Position numbers and translations under genes: made by a program. A model generated the notes under the pieces. It was not told the DNA's origin. It searched no databases and saw only the letters and a program-made list of their open reading frames with translations. Below, piece by piece: positions 1-7,114 of a stretch of DNA of 23,353 nucleotides (its first letter is position 1; each line of letters begins with the position of its first letter). Source of the DNA: JBBQDZ01 sp038320185 (GTDB taxonomy: Bacteria > Actinomycetota > Thermoleophilia > Gaiellales > Gaiellaceae); contig JBBQDZ010000014.1 of assembly GCA_038320185.1 (NCBI GenBank), positions 1 to 23,353 on the forward strand. The letters run 5' to 3'.

Positions 1-12
1 CCCGCGCTCGGC

Positions 13-18
13 TACACT
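13..18 (+). promoter_or_regulatory. -10 hexamer of rplY, leaderless geometry
   Basis: TACACT ends 8 bases before the GTG start of rplY. There is no Shine-Dalgarno-like sequence between them. The window edge cuts off any -35 element. Confidence 0.6.
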
Positions 19-26
19 CCGCCGCC

Positions 27-734
27 GTGGCCGGCGACCGGATACGTCTACAGGTGCGCGAGCGCACGACGCTCGGGTCGGCTGACTCGCGGCGGCTGCG
101 TCGAGAAGGACTCATCCCCGGCGTGCTCTACGGCCGCGGCAAGCCCCACGCGATCTGTGTCGCCGAGCGCGAGCTGCGCCGCGTGCTGAGCGGCTCGCAC
201 GGTACGCACGCCATCCTCGACGTCGTCCTCGAAGGGCAGAAGACGACGCACGCCTCGATCCTCAAGGAGTTCCAGCGCGACCCCCTTCGCGGGCGTCTGA
301 TCCACGTCGATCTCCAGGAGGTCCGCCTCGACCAGCCCATCCACGCGCAGGTCACGGTCGAACTCGTGGGCGAGCCGAGCGGCGTGAAGGAGGGCGGCGT
401 CCTGTCCCAGATCACCCGTCAGGTGACGGTCGAGGCGCTACCGATGGAAGTGCCGGACCGCCTGGAGCTCGACATCAGCGGCCTCGGCATCGGCGACTCG
501 CTCCGCGTCGCCGACCTGCGCGCGCCCGAGGGCGTCACGCTCCTCGACGATCCCGACGAGACCGTGCTGGCGGCCGTGACGATGCCCACGGTCGTCGTGG
601 AGCCCGAGGAAGTACCCGCCGAGGGCGAGGAGGGCGAGGTGGCCGAGGGCGAGGAGGTGCCTGAAGGTGGAGCGGAGGCCGCGGGCGAGTCCGGGGCGGA
701 TGCGGCGGGCTCGTCCGGAACCGTCGAGGGGTAA
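27..734 (+). CDS. rplY: 50S ribosomal protein L25/TL5/Ctc
   Basis: This 235-residue protein binds 5S rRNA in the large ribosomal subunit. The N-terminal L25 domain (about residues 6-95) has the family signature LIPGVLYGRGK near residue 30 and the segment LIHVDLQEV near residue 92. A second beta-rich TL5/Ctc domain follows (about 100-187). The length matches the long two-domain form, not the short E. coli L25. The last 45 residues are a Glu/Gly/Ala-rich acidic tail, common in actinobacterial Ctc proteins. The GTG start is chosen because a -10 box lies 8 bases upstream and the L25 domain begins at once. The stop TAA touches the ATG of pth, so the two genes are probably one operon. The same pair is adjacent in mycobacteria. 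Confidence 0.95.
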   Translation: MAGDRIRLQVRERTTLGSADSRRLRREGLIPGVLYGRGKPHAICVAERELRRVLSGSHGTHAILDVVLEGQKTTHASILKEFQRDPLRGRLIHVDLQEVRLDQPIHAQVTVELVGEPSGVKEGGVLSQITRQVTVEALPMEVPDRLELDISGLGIGDSLRVADLRAPEGVTLLDDPDETVLAAVTMPTVVVEPEEVPAEGEEGEVAEGEEVPEGGAEAAGESGADAAGSSGTVEG

Positions 735-1328
735 ATGCGCCTCCTCCGTCGGGGCGAGGCCGCCTCGACGCTCGACCTGCTCGTCGCCGGACTCGGCAAT
801 CCGGGCCGCGAGTACGCTCGCCACAGGCACAACGCCGGCCGGATGGTCGTCGACGAGGTTGCGCGGCGGCACGACGCCTCCTTTCGGTCGAAGTTTTCCG
901 GATGGCTCGGCGAGCTACGCGTCGGCGACCGCCGTTTCGCGCTGCTGAAACCGGAGACCTACATGAACGAGTCGGGCCGCTCGATCGCGGCGGCGGCACG
1001 GTTCTTCAAGGTCGACCCGGGCTGCGTGCTCGTGGTGCACGACGAGGTCGACCTCGACGAGGGTCGCCTGCAGGCCCGGCTCGGGGGCGGCCTCGCCGGG
1101 CACAACGGGCTTCGGTCGATCGCTCAGGCGCTCGGATCGCAAGACTTCCTCCGGCTGCGGATCGGTGTCGGGCGCCCCGGTCGCGGCGACCGACGGTCCG
1201 TCGCCGACTACGTCCTCTCGAGCTTCGAGGCCGAGACGGACGTCGACGAACTGGTCGCGCGTGGCGCCGACGCTGTCGAGACGCTGGTGGTCGAGGGGCT
1301 GGACGAGGCCCAGCGGCGGTTCAATTGA
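735..1328 (+). CDS. pth: Peptidyl-tRNA hydrolase
   Basis: Cytoplasmic enzyme that cleaves the ester bond of peptidyl-tRNAs released from stalled ribosomes and so recycles the tRNA. It has 197 residues, close to the family norm. The expected active-site positions are visible: N22 in GLGNPG, the catalytic H32 in HRHNAG, D103 in HDEVD and N124 in GHNG. KPETYMNESG (about 72-81) is another family signature. About 12 extra residues precede the first strand compared with E. coli Pth. The ATG directly follows the rplY stop and a GAGGGG at the end of rplY could act as ribosome binding site. The 3' end overlaps the convergent cyclase gene by 8 bases, in which TCAATTGA gives TGA stops on both strands. 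Confidence 0.96.
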   Translation: MRLLRRGEAASTLDLLVAGLGNPGREYARHRHNAGRMVVDEVARRHDASFRSKFSGWLGELRVGDRRFALLKPETYMNESGRSIAAAARFFKVDPGCVLVVHDEVDLDEGRLQARLGGGLAGHNGLRSIAQALGSQDFLRLRIGVGRPGRGDRRSVADYVLSSFEAETDVDELVARGADAVETLVVEGLDEAQRRFN

Positions 1329-1914
1329 CGAGGTAGTGGCGCAGCTCGAGGCCGGAGACCGAGACCGTGCGTTCCGCGGTCTCGCCGGCCGCGTCACCGA
1401 GCTCGGCTCGAGCAGCCTCGGTGAGCAGGATCTCCCCTTCGCCCGCGACGTCCTCGCCCAGCTTCGACGCGAGGTTCACCTCGCCCCCCAGGAGGTCCTC
1501 GTCGCCGATCAGAAGCACGGGGCCGTAGCCGATGCCGATGGAGACGTAGAGGCGGAGGTCGTGCGGGAGGGCGGCCCGGGCAGCAGCGTGGGTGTCGACG
1601 ATCTCCCGGGCTGCGGCAAGCGCCTCGTCGGCCGAAGGAAAGACGCAGAAGAGATTATCGGCCTCGGCCTTGACGACGGCGCCGCGGCGCCTCGCCACGA
1701 CCGGCTCGGCGATCCGGCGCAGTCGGCGGATGAGGAGCAGGAACTCGACGATTCCCTTGGCCTGGGTTGTTCGCGAGAAGCCGCTCATGTCGAGCACGAG
1801 CACCGCCCGCCGCTCGACGAAGGTCTCCTCGACCTGCGTCTCGAGCGCGCGACGGCGGTCGGGGTCGTCGAGCATCTCGTCAAGGAGTGTGTCGAGCTCG
1901 TCCCGTCCCGGCAC
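1321..1914 (-). CDS. Class III adenylate/guanylate cyclase domain protein, possibly degenerate
   Basis: A compact protein (197 residues from the GTG used here) made almost wholly of one class III nucleotide cyclase domain. Numbered from the alternative ATG at 1923, the first metal-binding Asp is D45 in LVLDMSGFS. KAEADNLFCVF supplies K85 and the second metal position D89. The dimer-arm motif reads VNLASKL (N150, K154), so the usual transition-state Arg of NxxxR is Lys. GIGYGPVLLIGDE before it is typical of the fold. There is no membrane, HAMP or sensor segment, only about 35 helical residues before the domain. A TAGAAT -10 box overlaps the ATG at 1923 and lies 7 bases before the GTG at 1914, which favours the later start. 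An ORF extending to 1989 would overlap mfd and add unstructured sequence. The gene is divergent from mfd and convergent with pth. Confidence 0.85.
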   Translation of the reverse strand: MPGRDELDTLLDEMLDDPDRRRALETQVEETFVERRAVLVLDMSGFSRTTQAKGIVEFLLLIRRLRRIAEPVVARRRGAVVKAEADNLFCVFPSADEALAAAREIVDTHAAARAALPHDLRLYVSIGIGYGPVLLIGDEDLLGGEVNLASKLGEDVAGEGEILLTEAARAELGDAAGETAERTVSVSGLELRHYLVN

Positions 1915-1921
1915 CAAAGCC

Positions 1922-1927
1922 ATTCTA
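1922..1927 (-). promoter_or_regulatory. -10 hexamer of the cyclase gene, leaderless geometry
   Basis: TAGAAT on the minus strand is followed by 7 bases and the GTG at 1914-1912. It overlaps the in-frame ATG at 1923-1921, so that ATG would not be in the transcript if this box is used. Confidence 0.5.
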
Positions 1928-1946
1928 GAAGGCGCGCGGACCGGTC

Positions 1947-1952
1947 TAGACT
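1947..1952 (+). promoter_or_regulatory. -10 hexamer of mfd
   Basis: TAGACT lies 35 bases before the mfd ATG. Transcription would begin near 1959-1960, exactly where the leader hairpin begins. No convincing -35 element was found. Confidence 0.45.
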
Positions 1953-1960
1953 TCGCGCCC

Positions 1961-1979
1961 GCGGAACCCCCAGTTCCGC
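1961..1979 (+). other. Hairpin in the mfd leader
   Basis: GCGGAAC (1961-1967) and GTTCCGC (1973-1979) form a perfect 7-bp stem around the loop CCCCA. It ends 8 bases before the mfd ATG and would sit at or within two bases of the predicted 5' end of the transcript. No Shine-Dalgarno sequence follows it. It could be an RNA stem or a DNA operator shared with the divergent cyclase promoter. Confidence 0.55.
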
Positions 1980-1987
1980 CTGTCGTC

Positions 1988-4900
1988 ATGGACCGGCCAG
2001 CACTCCATCCCCTCGTCCGCGAGCTGCTCGCACACGAACACCTGGCCGCATTCGCCGAGGCGCTGCCGACCCGTGCGCGCGTCTCGGAGCCGGCGCTCCC
2101 GCTACTCCTCGCTGCGCTGCACGAGCACCTCGCGCGGGCGCTCCTCTGCGTCCTCCCAGAGGACGCCGACGCACGCGACGCGGCCGAAGCGGCGGGCTGG
2201 TTCGCCGGAGAGACGGTCGTCGCGCTCCTACCGAGCCGTGGCGTCCTGTGGGCCTCGGGGCTCGAGCCGCCGCCGCATCTCGTGGGCGAGCGCGCCCGGG
2301 CGCTCGAGGTGCTTGCCGGCGGCGGTCTCGTCTGCGCCTCGGCCGCGGCGGTCGCCGAAGGGCTGCCGCCGCGCTCGGCCCGTCCGGCGCCGCTCGAGGT
2401 CTCCGCCGGCGAGGAACCCGGGATCGACGCTCTCGTCGAGCACCTCGCGCTGGCGGGCTACGAGCGGGTCGAGCGCGTCGAGGAGCGGGGGCAGATGGCG
2501 GTGCGGGGAGGGATCGTCGACGTCTTCCCGACGACCGGACGCGAGCCGCTTCGAATCGAGCTCTTTGGCGACGAGATCGAGGGCATCCGCGCCTTCTCCC
2601 CGTTCACCCAGCGCGCGTTGCACCCGGTCGAGAGCGCGACGGTCTATCCGGCTGCCGAGCGCCGCCTCGACCTGGTCGAGCCGGACCTCGGCGACGCGGA
2701 CCGGCCCGAGGGACAGTCCCTCCAGCGTGTCCCCGTCGACCTCGTCTCCCCGGTTCCCCGCCCGCCGGATCTCGTCTGGCGCCCCGACGACGTGAGGGGG
2801 GTCTGGGCAGAAGAGGGCTTCGAACCCCTACCTCTCGACGCGGCGACCGAGCTCGACCCCCTGCCGGCGGGCCAGCCCTTCGCCTTCGAGGCGCAGCGTC
2901 CGGCGCTGACGGCGCGCAGCCTCGCGGAGGCCGAGAACGAGCTCGCGGCCTTCCTCCGCGCCGGCTACCGCGTGACGGTCGCCTTCCCGCACCGGGGCGA
3001 TGCTCTGCGCCAGGCCAACCTGCTGCGCCGCGTCGAGGCAAGTGACCTCGTCGTAGACCGCGAGCTGGGAAGCGATGCGGAGCTCATGTTCGCCGTCTCA
3101 CCGGCCCGGCGCGGGTTCGTCTGGCGGGAGCTCGGCCTAGTGCTCCTGCCCGACACGCAGGTCTTCCGCAAGCGGGCTCCCCGCCACGACGTGCGGGTGG
3201 GGAGAGCGCTCCAGTCCTTCGCCGACCTGCGCACCGGCGACTTCGTCGTCCACGAGGACCACGGGGTCGGACGGCTCCTCGGCTTCGAGACGAAGGCCGT
3301 CGCGGGTGTGACCCGCGACTACCTCTTCCTCGCCTTCAGGGGCGACGACCGGCTGTACGTTCCGCACGAGCAGATCGGCAAGGTCTCACGCTACGTCGGC
3401 GCCGACGCCAAGGCTCCCGCGCTCTCGAAGCTCGGCGGCAAGGCCTGGCAGCTGCTGAAGTCGCGCGCTCGCGAGTCGGTGCGGGAGCTGGCAGGCGAGC
3501 TGATCGCGCTCTACGCGCAACGGCAGTCGGCGCCGGGGGTCGCCTACGAGCTCTCGGACGAGCTGCTCGAGCAGCTCGAGGCGTCGTTCGCCTACCGCGA
3601 GACGCAGGATCAGGAGCGCGCGATCGAGGCGGTGAAGGAAGATCTCGAGGCGCCGCGTCCGATGGACCGGCTCGTCTGCGGCGACGTGGGCTTCGGCAAG
3701 ACCGAGGTCGCCGTGCGCGCGGCCTTCGGCGTGGTCCTGAACGGCAAGCAGGTGCTGATGCTGGTGCCGACGACGGTGCTGGCACAGCAGCACTGGAGCA
3801 CCTTCCGGGAGCGCTACCGCGACCTCCCGGTGAACGTCGAGATGGTCTCGCGCTTTCGCAGGCCGGCAGAGGTCAAGCGCATTCTGGCCGACTTCGCGGC
3901 CGGGAAGGTCGACATCCTCATCGGGACGCACCGAGTGCTCTCCCGCGACGTGATCCCGAAGGAGCTCGGGCTCGTGATCGTCGACGAGGAGCAACGCTTC
4001 GGGGTCTCCCAGAAGGAGCTCCTGCGCTCGCTCCGCCTCGAGGTCGACGTGCTCGCGCTCACGGCGACGCCCATCCCGCGGACGCTCAACATGTCGCTCG
4101 CAGGGCTGCGCGACATCTCGGTGATCGAGACGCCGCCCGAGGGGCGCCGCCCGATCCGTACCCACGTCGGCGAGTTCGACGAGGAGCTCGTCAAGACAGC
4201 GCTCGAGCGCGAGCACGCGCGGGGCGGCCAGGCCTTCTTCCTCCACAACCGCGTCGAGACGATCGACGACGCCGCAACGAAGCTCCGCGAGTTGTGCCCG
4301 GGCCTTCGGATCCTGGTGGCGCACGGCCAGATGCGAGAGCGGGAGCTCGAGGACCGGATGATGGACTTCCTTCGGGGCGACGGCGATGTCCTGGTCTCGA
4401 CGACCATCATCGAGTCGGGGCTCGACATCCCGCAGGCGAACACGCTCATCGTCGAGCGCGCGGATGCCCTCGGGCTGTCGCAGCTCTACCAGATCCGGGG
4501 TCGGGTCGGGCGCTCGGACGTGCTGGCGCACGCCTACCTCTTCTATCCCGCGGCAAGCGAGCTCACTCCCGAGGCGCGTGCGAGACTCGCGACTCTCGCC
4601 GACCACACAGAGCTCGGCGCCGGCTTCGCGATCGCCATGCGCGACCTGGAGATCCGCGGCGCCGGCGACCTGCTCGGCGCTGAACAGTCCGGGCACGTGG
4701 CGGCGCTCGGGTTCGAGCTCTACGTCGAGCTCCTGAACGAGGCTGTGGCGGAGCTGTCGGGTCGGCGGCGCGCGGTCGCCCGGCCCGTCCGGGTCGAGGC
4801 CGCGGTCGACGCATACGTGCCAGCCGCCTACATCGGCTCGGAAGCGCTCAAGATCGATCTCCACCGGCGTCTGGCGCTGACCGAGAGCGATGATGAGGTG

Positions 4901-5224
4901 CGGGAGCTCCGCGCCGCCGTCGAGGATCGCTACGGACCGGTCCCCGAGCCGGTTGAAAGCCTGTTCGCGATCCAGGAGGCAAAGCTGAAGCTCGCGCTCC
5001 TCGGGGCCGACTACCTTGTCTTCCGCGGCGGGCGCGCGACCGTCGGCCCGCTCCTTCTGGGCTCCGCCGAGCTTCGAGAGTTGCGGGCGCTAATCGACAC
5101 CGCCGTCTATACGAGCGCGAGCCGGGAGATCTCGCTGCGCGATGCGGGGCGGCTCGACGGGGGCGGGTTTCGCGGAGCGCTGCGGCTGGTCGATGCTATA
5201 CTCGACGCGCGTCGCTCAGCGTGA
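1988..5224 (+). CDS. mfd: Transcription-repair coupling factor Mfd
   Basis: A 1078-residue DNA translocase that removes RNA polymerase stalled at lesions and recruits UvrA for strand-specific repair. The N-terminal UvrB-like region is followed by a CarD-type RNA-polymerase-interaction domain (about 415-480, signature GDFVVHEDHGVGRLLGFE). The RecG-like motor has Walker A at G565-T572 (GDVGFGKT), the DEEQ box at D666-Q669, ATPIPRTLNMS, and motif VI around QIRGRVGRS. The C-terminal TRCF domain (from about residue 950, SEALKIDLHRRL) binds UvrA. ATG 1988 is chosen because sequence further upstream is antisense to the cyclase gene and does not resemble Mfd. The stop overlaps a GTG (GTGA) that begins an 11-codon reading frame leading into the next gene. 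Confidence 0.97.
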   Translation: MDRPALHPLVRELLAHEHLAAFAEALPTRARVSEPALPLLLAALHEHLARALLCVLPEDADARDAAEAAGWFAGETVVALLPSRGVLWASGLEPPPHLVGERARALEVLAGGGLVCASAAAVAEGLPPRSARPAPLEVSAGEEPGIDALVEHLALAGYERVERVEERGQMAVRGGIVDVFPTTGREPLRIELFGDEIEGIRAFSPFTQRALHPVESATVYPAAERRLDLVEPDLGDADRPEGQSLQRVPVDLVSPVPRPPDLVWRPDDVRGVWAEEGFEPLPLDAATELDPLPAGQPFAFEAQRPALTARSLAEAENELAAFLRAGYRVTVAFPHRGDALRQANLLRRVEASDLVVDRELGSDAELMFAVSPARRGFVWRELGLVLLPDTQVFRKRAPRHDVRVGRALQSFADLRTGDFVVHEDHGVGRLLGFETKAVAGVTRDYLFLAFRGDDRLYVPHEQIGKVSRYVGADAKAPALSKLGGKAWQLLKSRARESVRELAGELIALYAQRQSAPGVAYELSDELLEQLEASFAYRETQDQERAIEAVKEDLEAPRPMDRLVCGDVGFGKTEVAVRAAFGVVLNGKQVLMLVPTTVLAQQHWSTFRERYRDLPVNVEMVSRFRRPAEVKRILADFAAGKVDILIGTHRVLSRDVIPKELGLVIVDEEQRFGVSQKELLRSLRLEVDVLALTATPIPRTLNMSLAGLRDISVIETPPEGRRPIRTHVGEFDEELVKTALEREHARGGQAFFLHNRVETIDDAATKLRELCPGLRILVAHGQMRERELEDRMMDFLRGDGDVLVSTTIIESGLDIPQANTLIVERADALGLSQLYQIRGRVGRSDVLAHAYLFYPAASELTPEARARLATLADHTELGAGFAIAMRDLEIRGAGDLLGAEQSGHVAALGFELYVELLNEAVAELSGRRRAVARPVRVEAAVDAYVPAAYIGSEALKIDLHRRLALTESDDEVRELRAAVEDRYGPVPEPVESLFAIQEAKLKLALLGADYLVFRGGRATVGPLLLGSAELRELRALIDTAVYTSASREISLRDAGRLDGGGFRGALRLVDAILDARRSA
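5197..5202 (+). promoter_or_regulatory. -10 hexamer inside the 3' end of mfd
   Basis: TATACT is the closest match to TATAAT in this area and lies in the last codons of mfd. A start near 5209 would give a leader of about 44 bases before the isomerase gene. This leader contains the whole mini-ORF at 5221-5256. Confidence 0.5.
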
Positions 5225-5256
5225 GGGAATCCGCTGCAACGGCGCCTTTTTCATGA
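5221..5256 (+). CDS. 11-codon mini-ORF linking mfd to the foldase gene
   Basis: GTG at 5221 overlaps the mfd stop as GTGA. The frame encodes MRESAATAPFS and ends in a TGA that overlaps the ATG of the next gene as ATGA. It is too short for sequence statistics. The double four-base overlap suggests a reinitiation bridge or leader peptide rather than a functional protein. It could be chance. Confidence 0.3.
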   Translation: MRESAATAPFS

Positions 5257-6323
5257 AATCTCTGCGGACGCCCCTCCTCTTCTCGATCCTGCTCGTCCTG
5301 CTGCTTGCGGCAGCCGGGTGCGGCGGCGGGGGAGGCGGCAGCAAGGTTCCCTCGGATGCCGTTGCGACCGTGAAGGGTGAGCCAATCCTCCGTACGCAGG
5401 TCGACCGGCTGCTCGAGCAGGCGACGCGCAGCTACAAGCAGCAGAAGCGGACCTTCCCCAAGGCGGGGACGACCGAGTACAAGCAGCTCCAGGATCAGGC
5501 CATCCAGTTTCTCGTGCAGCGCGTCGAGTTCGACCAGAAGGCCAAGGCGTTCGGCGTCAAGGTGGCCCCGAAGCAGATCGAGGCGCGCCTGACGCAGATC
5601 AAGAAGCAGTACTTCGGCGGCAACCAGAAGCGCTACGAGAAGGCGTTGAAGCAGCAGGGCCTCACCGATGCTCAGGTGCGCGACGACATCCGCGCACAGC
5701 TCGTCTCCGAGGCGCTCTTCAACAGGGTCACATCGAAGGTCTCGGTCTCCGACGGCGAGGCTCAGGACTACTACCTGAAGCATCCCGAGCAATACGCGAC
5801 TCCCGAGTCACGCGACGTGCGGCACATCCTCGTCAAGGCAAGCCAGAGCGCGCTCGCGAACCGGCTCTACACCCAGCTCTGCGGCCCCGCGACGAAATGT
5901 TTGCACCAGCTCAAGGGCGCCGACTTCCCGGCACTGGCGAAGAAGTACTCGACCGATCCCGGCTCGAAGAACTCGGGCGGCAAGCTGACCATCTCCAAGG
6001 GTCAGACCGTGCCCGAGTTCGACAAGACCGCCTTCGCCCTCGAGACCGGTGAGACCTCGCACCCCGTGAAGACGCAGTACGGCTGGCACATCATCCAGGC
6101 CCTCGCGAACACCCACCCGCGCAAGGCGACACCCTTCAAGCAGGTGAAAGCGGCGATCAAGCAGCAGCTCGTCTCCCAGCGCAAGCAGGAGGCGACCGCG
6201 AAGTTCACGGGTGACCTGAAGAAGGAATACGAGGGGGAGATCAAGTACGCGAAGGAGTTCGAGCCGCCGGCGACGACCTCGACGGCCGCCGTTTCAACCG
6301 GGGCGACCTCGACCACCGGTTGA
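5253..6323 (+). CDS. Parvulin-type peptidyl-prolyl isomerase lipoprotein (SurA/PrsA-like)
   Basis: A predicted extracytoplasmic foldase of 356 residues that would isomerise prolyl bonds and chaperone exported proteins. The N-terminus is a lipoprotein signal: positive start, hydrophobic stretch at about 6-20 and lipobox AAGC with C23, then a Gly-rich linker. A SurA-like helical region follows (about 35-180). The parvulin domain (about 186-295) shows DVRHILVKA at its start and the conserved FDKTAFAL and YGWHIIQ. An insertion inside it carries C210 and C216 (CGPATKC). The tail is Thr/Ser/Ala-rich. ATG 5253 is chosen because it places the signal peptide at the N-terminus. No good ribosome binding site precedes it. 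In M. tuberculosis the same interval also holds a lipoprotein gene (lpqU), though of another family. Confidence 0.9.
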   Translation: MKSLRTPLLFSILLVLLLAAAGCGGGGGGSKVPSDAVATVKGEPILRTQVDRLLEQATRSYKQQKRTFPKAGTTEYKQLQDQAIQFLVQRVEFDQKAKAFGVKVAPKQIEARLTQIKKQYFGGNQKRYEKALKQQGLTDAQVRDDIRAQLVSEALFNRVTSKVSVSDGEAQDYYLKHPEQYATPESRDVRHILVKASQSALANRLYTQLCGPATKCLHQLKGADFPALAKKYSTDPGSKNSGGKLTISKGQTVPEFDKTAFALETGETSHPVKTQYGWHIIQALANTHPRKATPFKQVKAAIKQQLVSQRKQEATAKFTGDLKKEYEGEIKYAKEFEPPATTSTAAVSTGATSTTG

Positions 6324-7114
6324 CCCTCGCCGGCGCGCTCGTCGATCTCCAGGAGCTGACGGAGCGACTGCGGCGCGACTGTCCGTGGGATCGCGAGCAG
6401 ACGGCCCGGACGATCGTTCCGCACACGCTCGAGGAGGCCTATGAGGTCGCGGATGCGGCGCTCGGTGCCGACGAAGCCAAGCTGCTCGACGAGCTCGGCG
6501 ACCTCCTCTTCCAGGTCTATTTCCTCGCTCTGCTCCTGGCCGAGCACGGCGCCGGCGACCTCGAGGCGGTCGCACGCGGGGTTCACGCAAAGCTCGTGCG
6601 GAGACATCCACACGTCTTCGGCGGGGTCGAGGCGCGGACGGCCGGGGAGGTGCGGCACAACTGGGAAGGGATCAAGCGCTCCGTGGAACGGCGCGCAGGC
6701 ATCTTCCACGACGTGCCCGAGTCCTTCCCCGCGCTCCTCTACGCGCGGAAGGTTCAGCGCCGGGCCGCAGCCGTGGGCTTCGAGTATCCGGACGTGGGCG
6801 GTGCTCTGGCAGATCTCGAGGACGAGCTCGCCGAGCTGCGGGCCGAGCTGCGGGGGCGGCCGGAACCGCGGCCGGAGTCGCAGCCGGACGAGCGGCAGGC
6901 CGACGAGCTCGGTGATCTGCTCTTCGCTTGCGTCAACGTCGCACGCCGACTGAACGTCGATCCTGAGCTCGAGCTACGCCGGGCGACCGAGCGTTTCGTC
7001 TCGCGCGTGGAGCGCGCCGAGGAACTCGCTGCGGAGGCCGGACGACCCTTCGAGGAGCTCGATCTCGCCGGCCAGGATCGGTACTTCGACCTCGCGAAGG
7101 AGGAGTCACGATGA
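6320..7114 (+). CDS. mazG: Nucleoside triphosphate pyrophosphohydrolase MazG
   Basis: Cytoplasmic enzyme that hydrolyses NTPs or dNTPs to the monophosphate and pyrophosphate, removing damaged or excess nucleotides. The protein has 264 residues and two MazG units. The first has LRRDCPWDREQT (18-28), the acidic set E38, E39 and E42, then E58 and D61 in DELGDLLFQ. The second has E169 and E172, then E196 and D199 in DELGDLLFA. HPHVFGG at about 96-102 is a further family signature. The start is a TTG that overlaps the preceding stop as TTGA; no better start lies near. The stop overlaps the eno ATG as ATGA. Position between mfd and eno is the usual actinobacterial one. Confidence 0.93.
   Translation: MTLAGALVDLQELTERLRRDCPWDREQTARTIVPHTLEEAYEVADAALGADEAKLLDELGDLLFQVYFLALLLAEHGAGDLEAVARGVHAKLVRRHPHVFGGVEARTAGEVRHNWEGIKRSVERRAGIFHDVPESFPALLYARKVQRRAAAVGFEYPDVGGALADLEDELAELRAELRGRPEPRPESQPDERQADELGDLLFACVNVARRLNVDPELELRRATERFVSRVERAEELAAEAGRPFEELDLAGQDRYFDLAKEESR
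7097..7103 (+). promoter_or_regulatory. Strong Shine-Dalgarno site of eno
   Basis: AAGGAGG lies 7 bases before the eno ATG, inside the last codons of mazG. It is the best ribosome binding site in the window and contrasts with the many starts that have none. Confidence 0.8.

Noticed and set aside
1592..1987. Extended N-terminus of Mfd from 1592
   Set aside because: This part is antisense to the cyclase gene and does not resemble Mfd; a promoter-like box lies at 1947.
1915..1989. Longer cyclase start at 1989 or 1923
   Set aside because: The 1989 start would overlap the mfd start and add low-complexity sequence. The ATG at 1923 overlaps the TAGAAT box. It remains possible if that box is not used.
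3386..4864. Long minus-strand ORF of 492 codons inside mfd
   Set aside because: It lies wholly antisense to intact helicase motifs. Long antisense frames are expected in very GC-rich genes, and the product has no recognisable motif.
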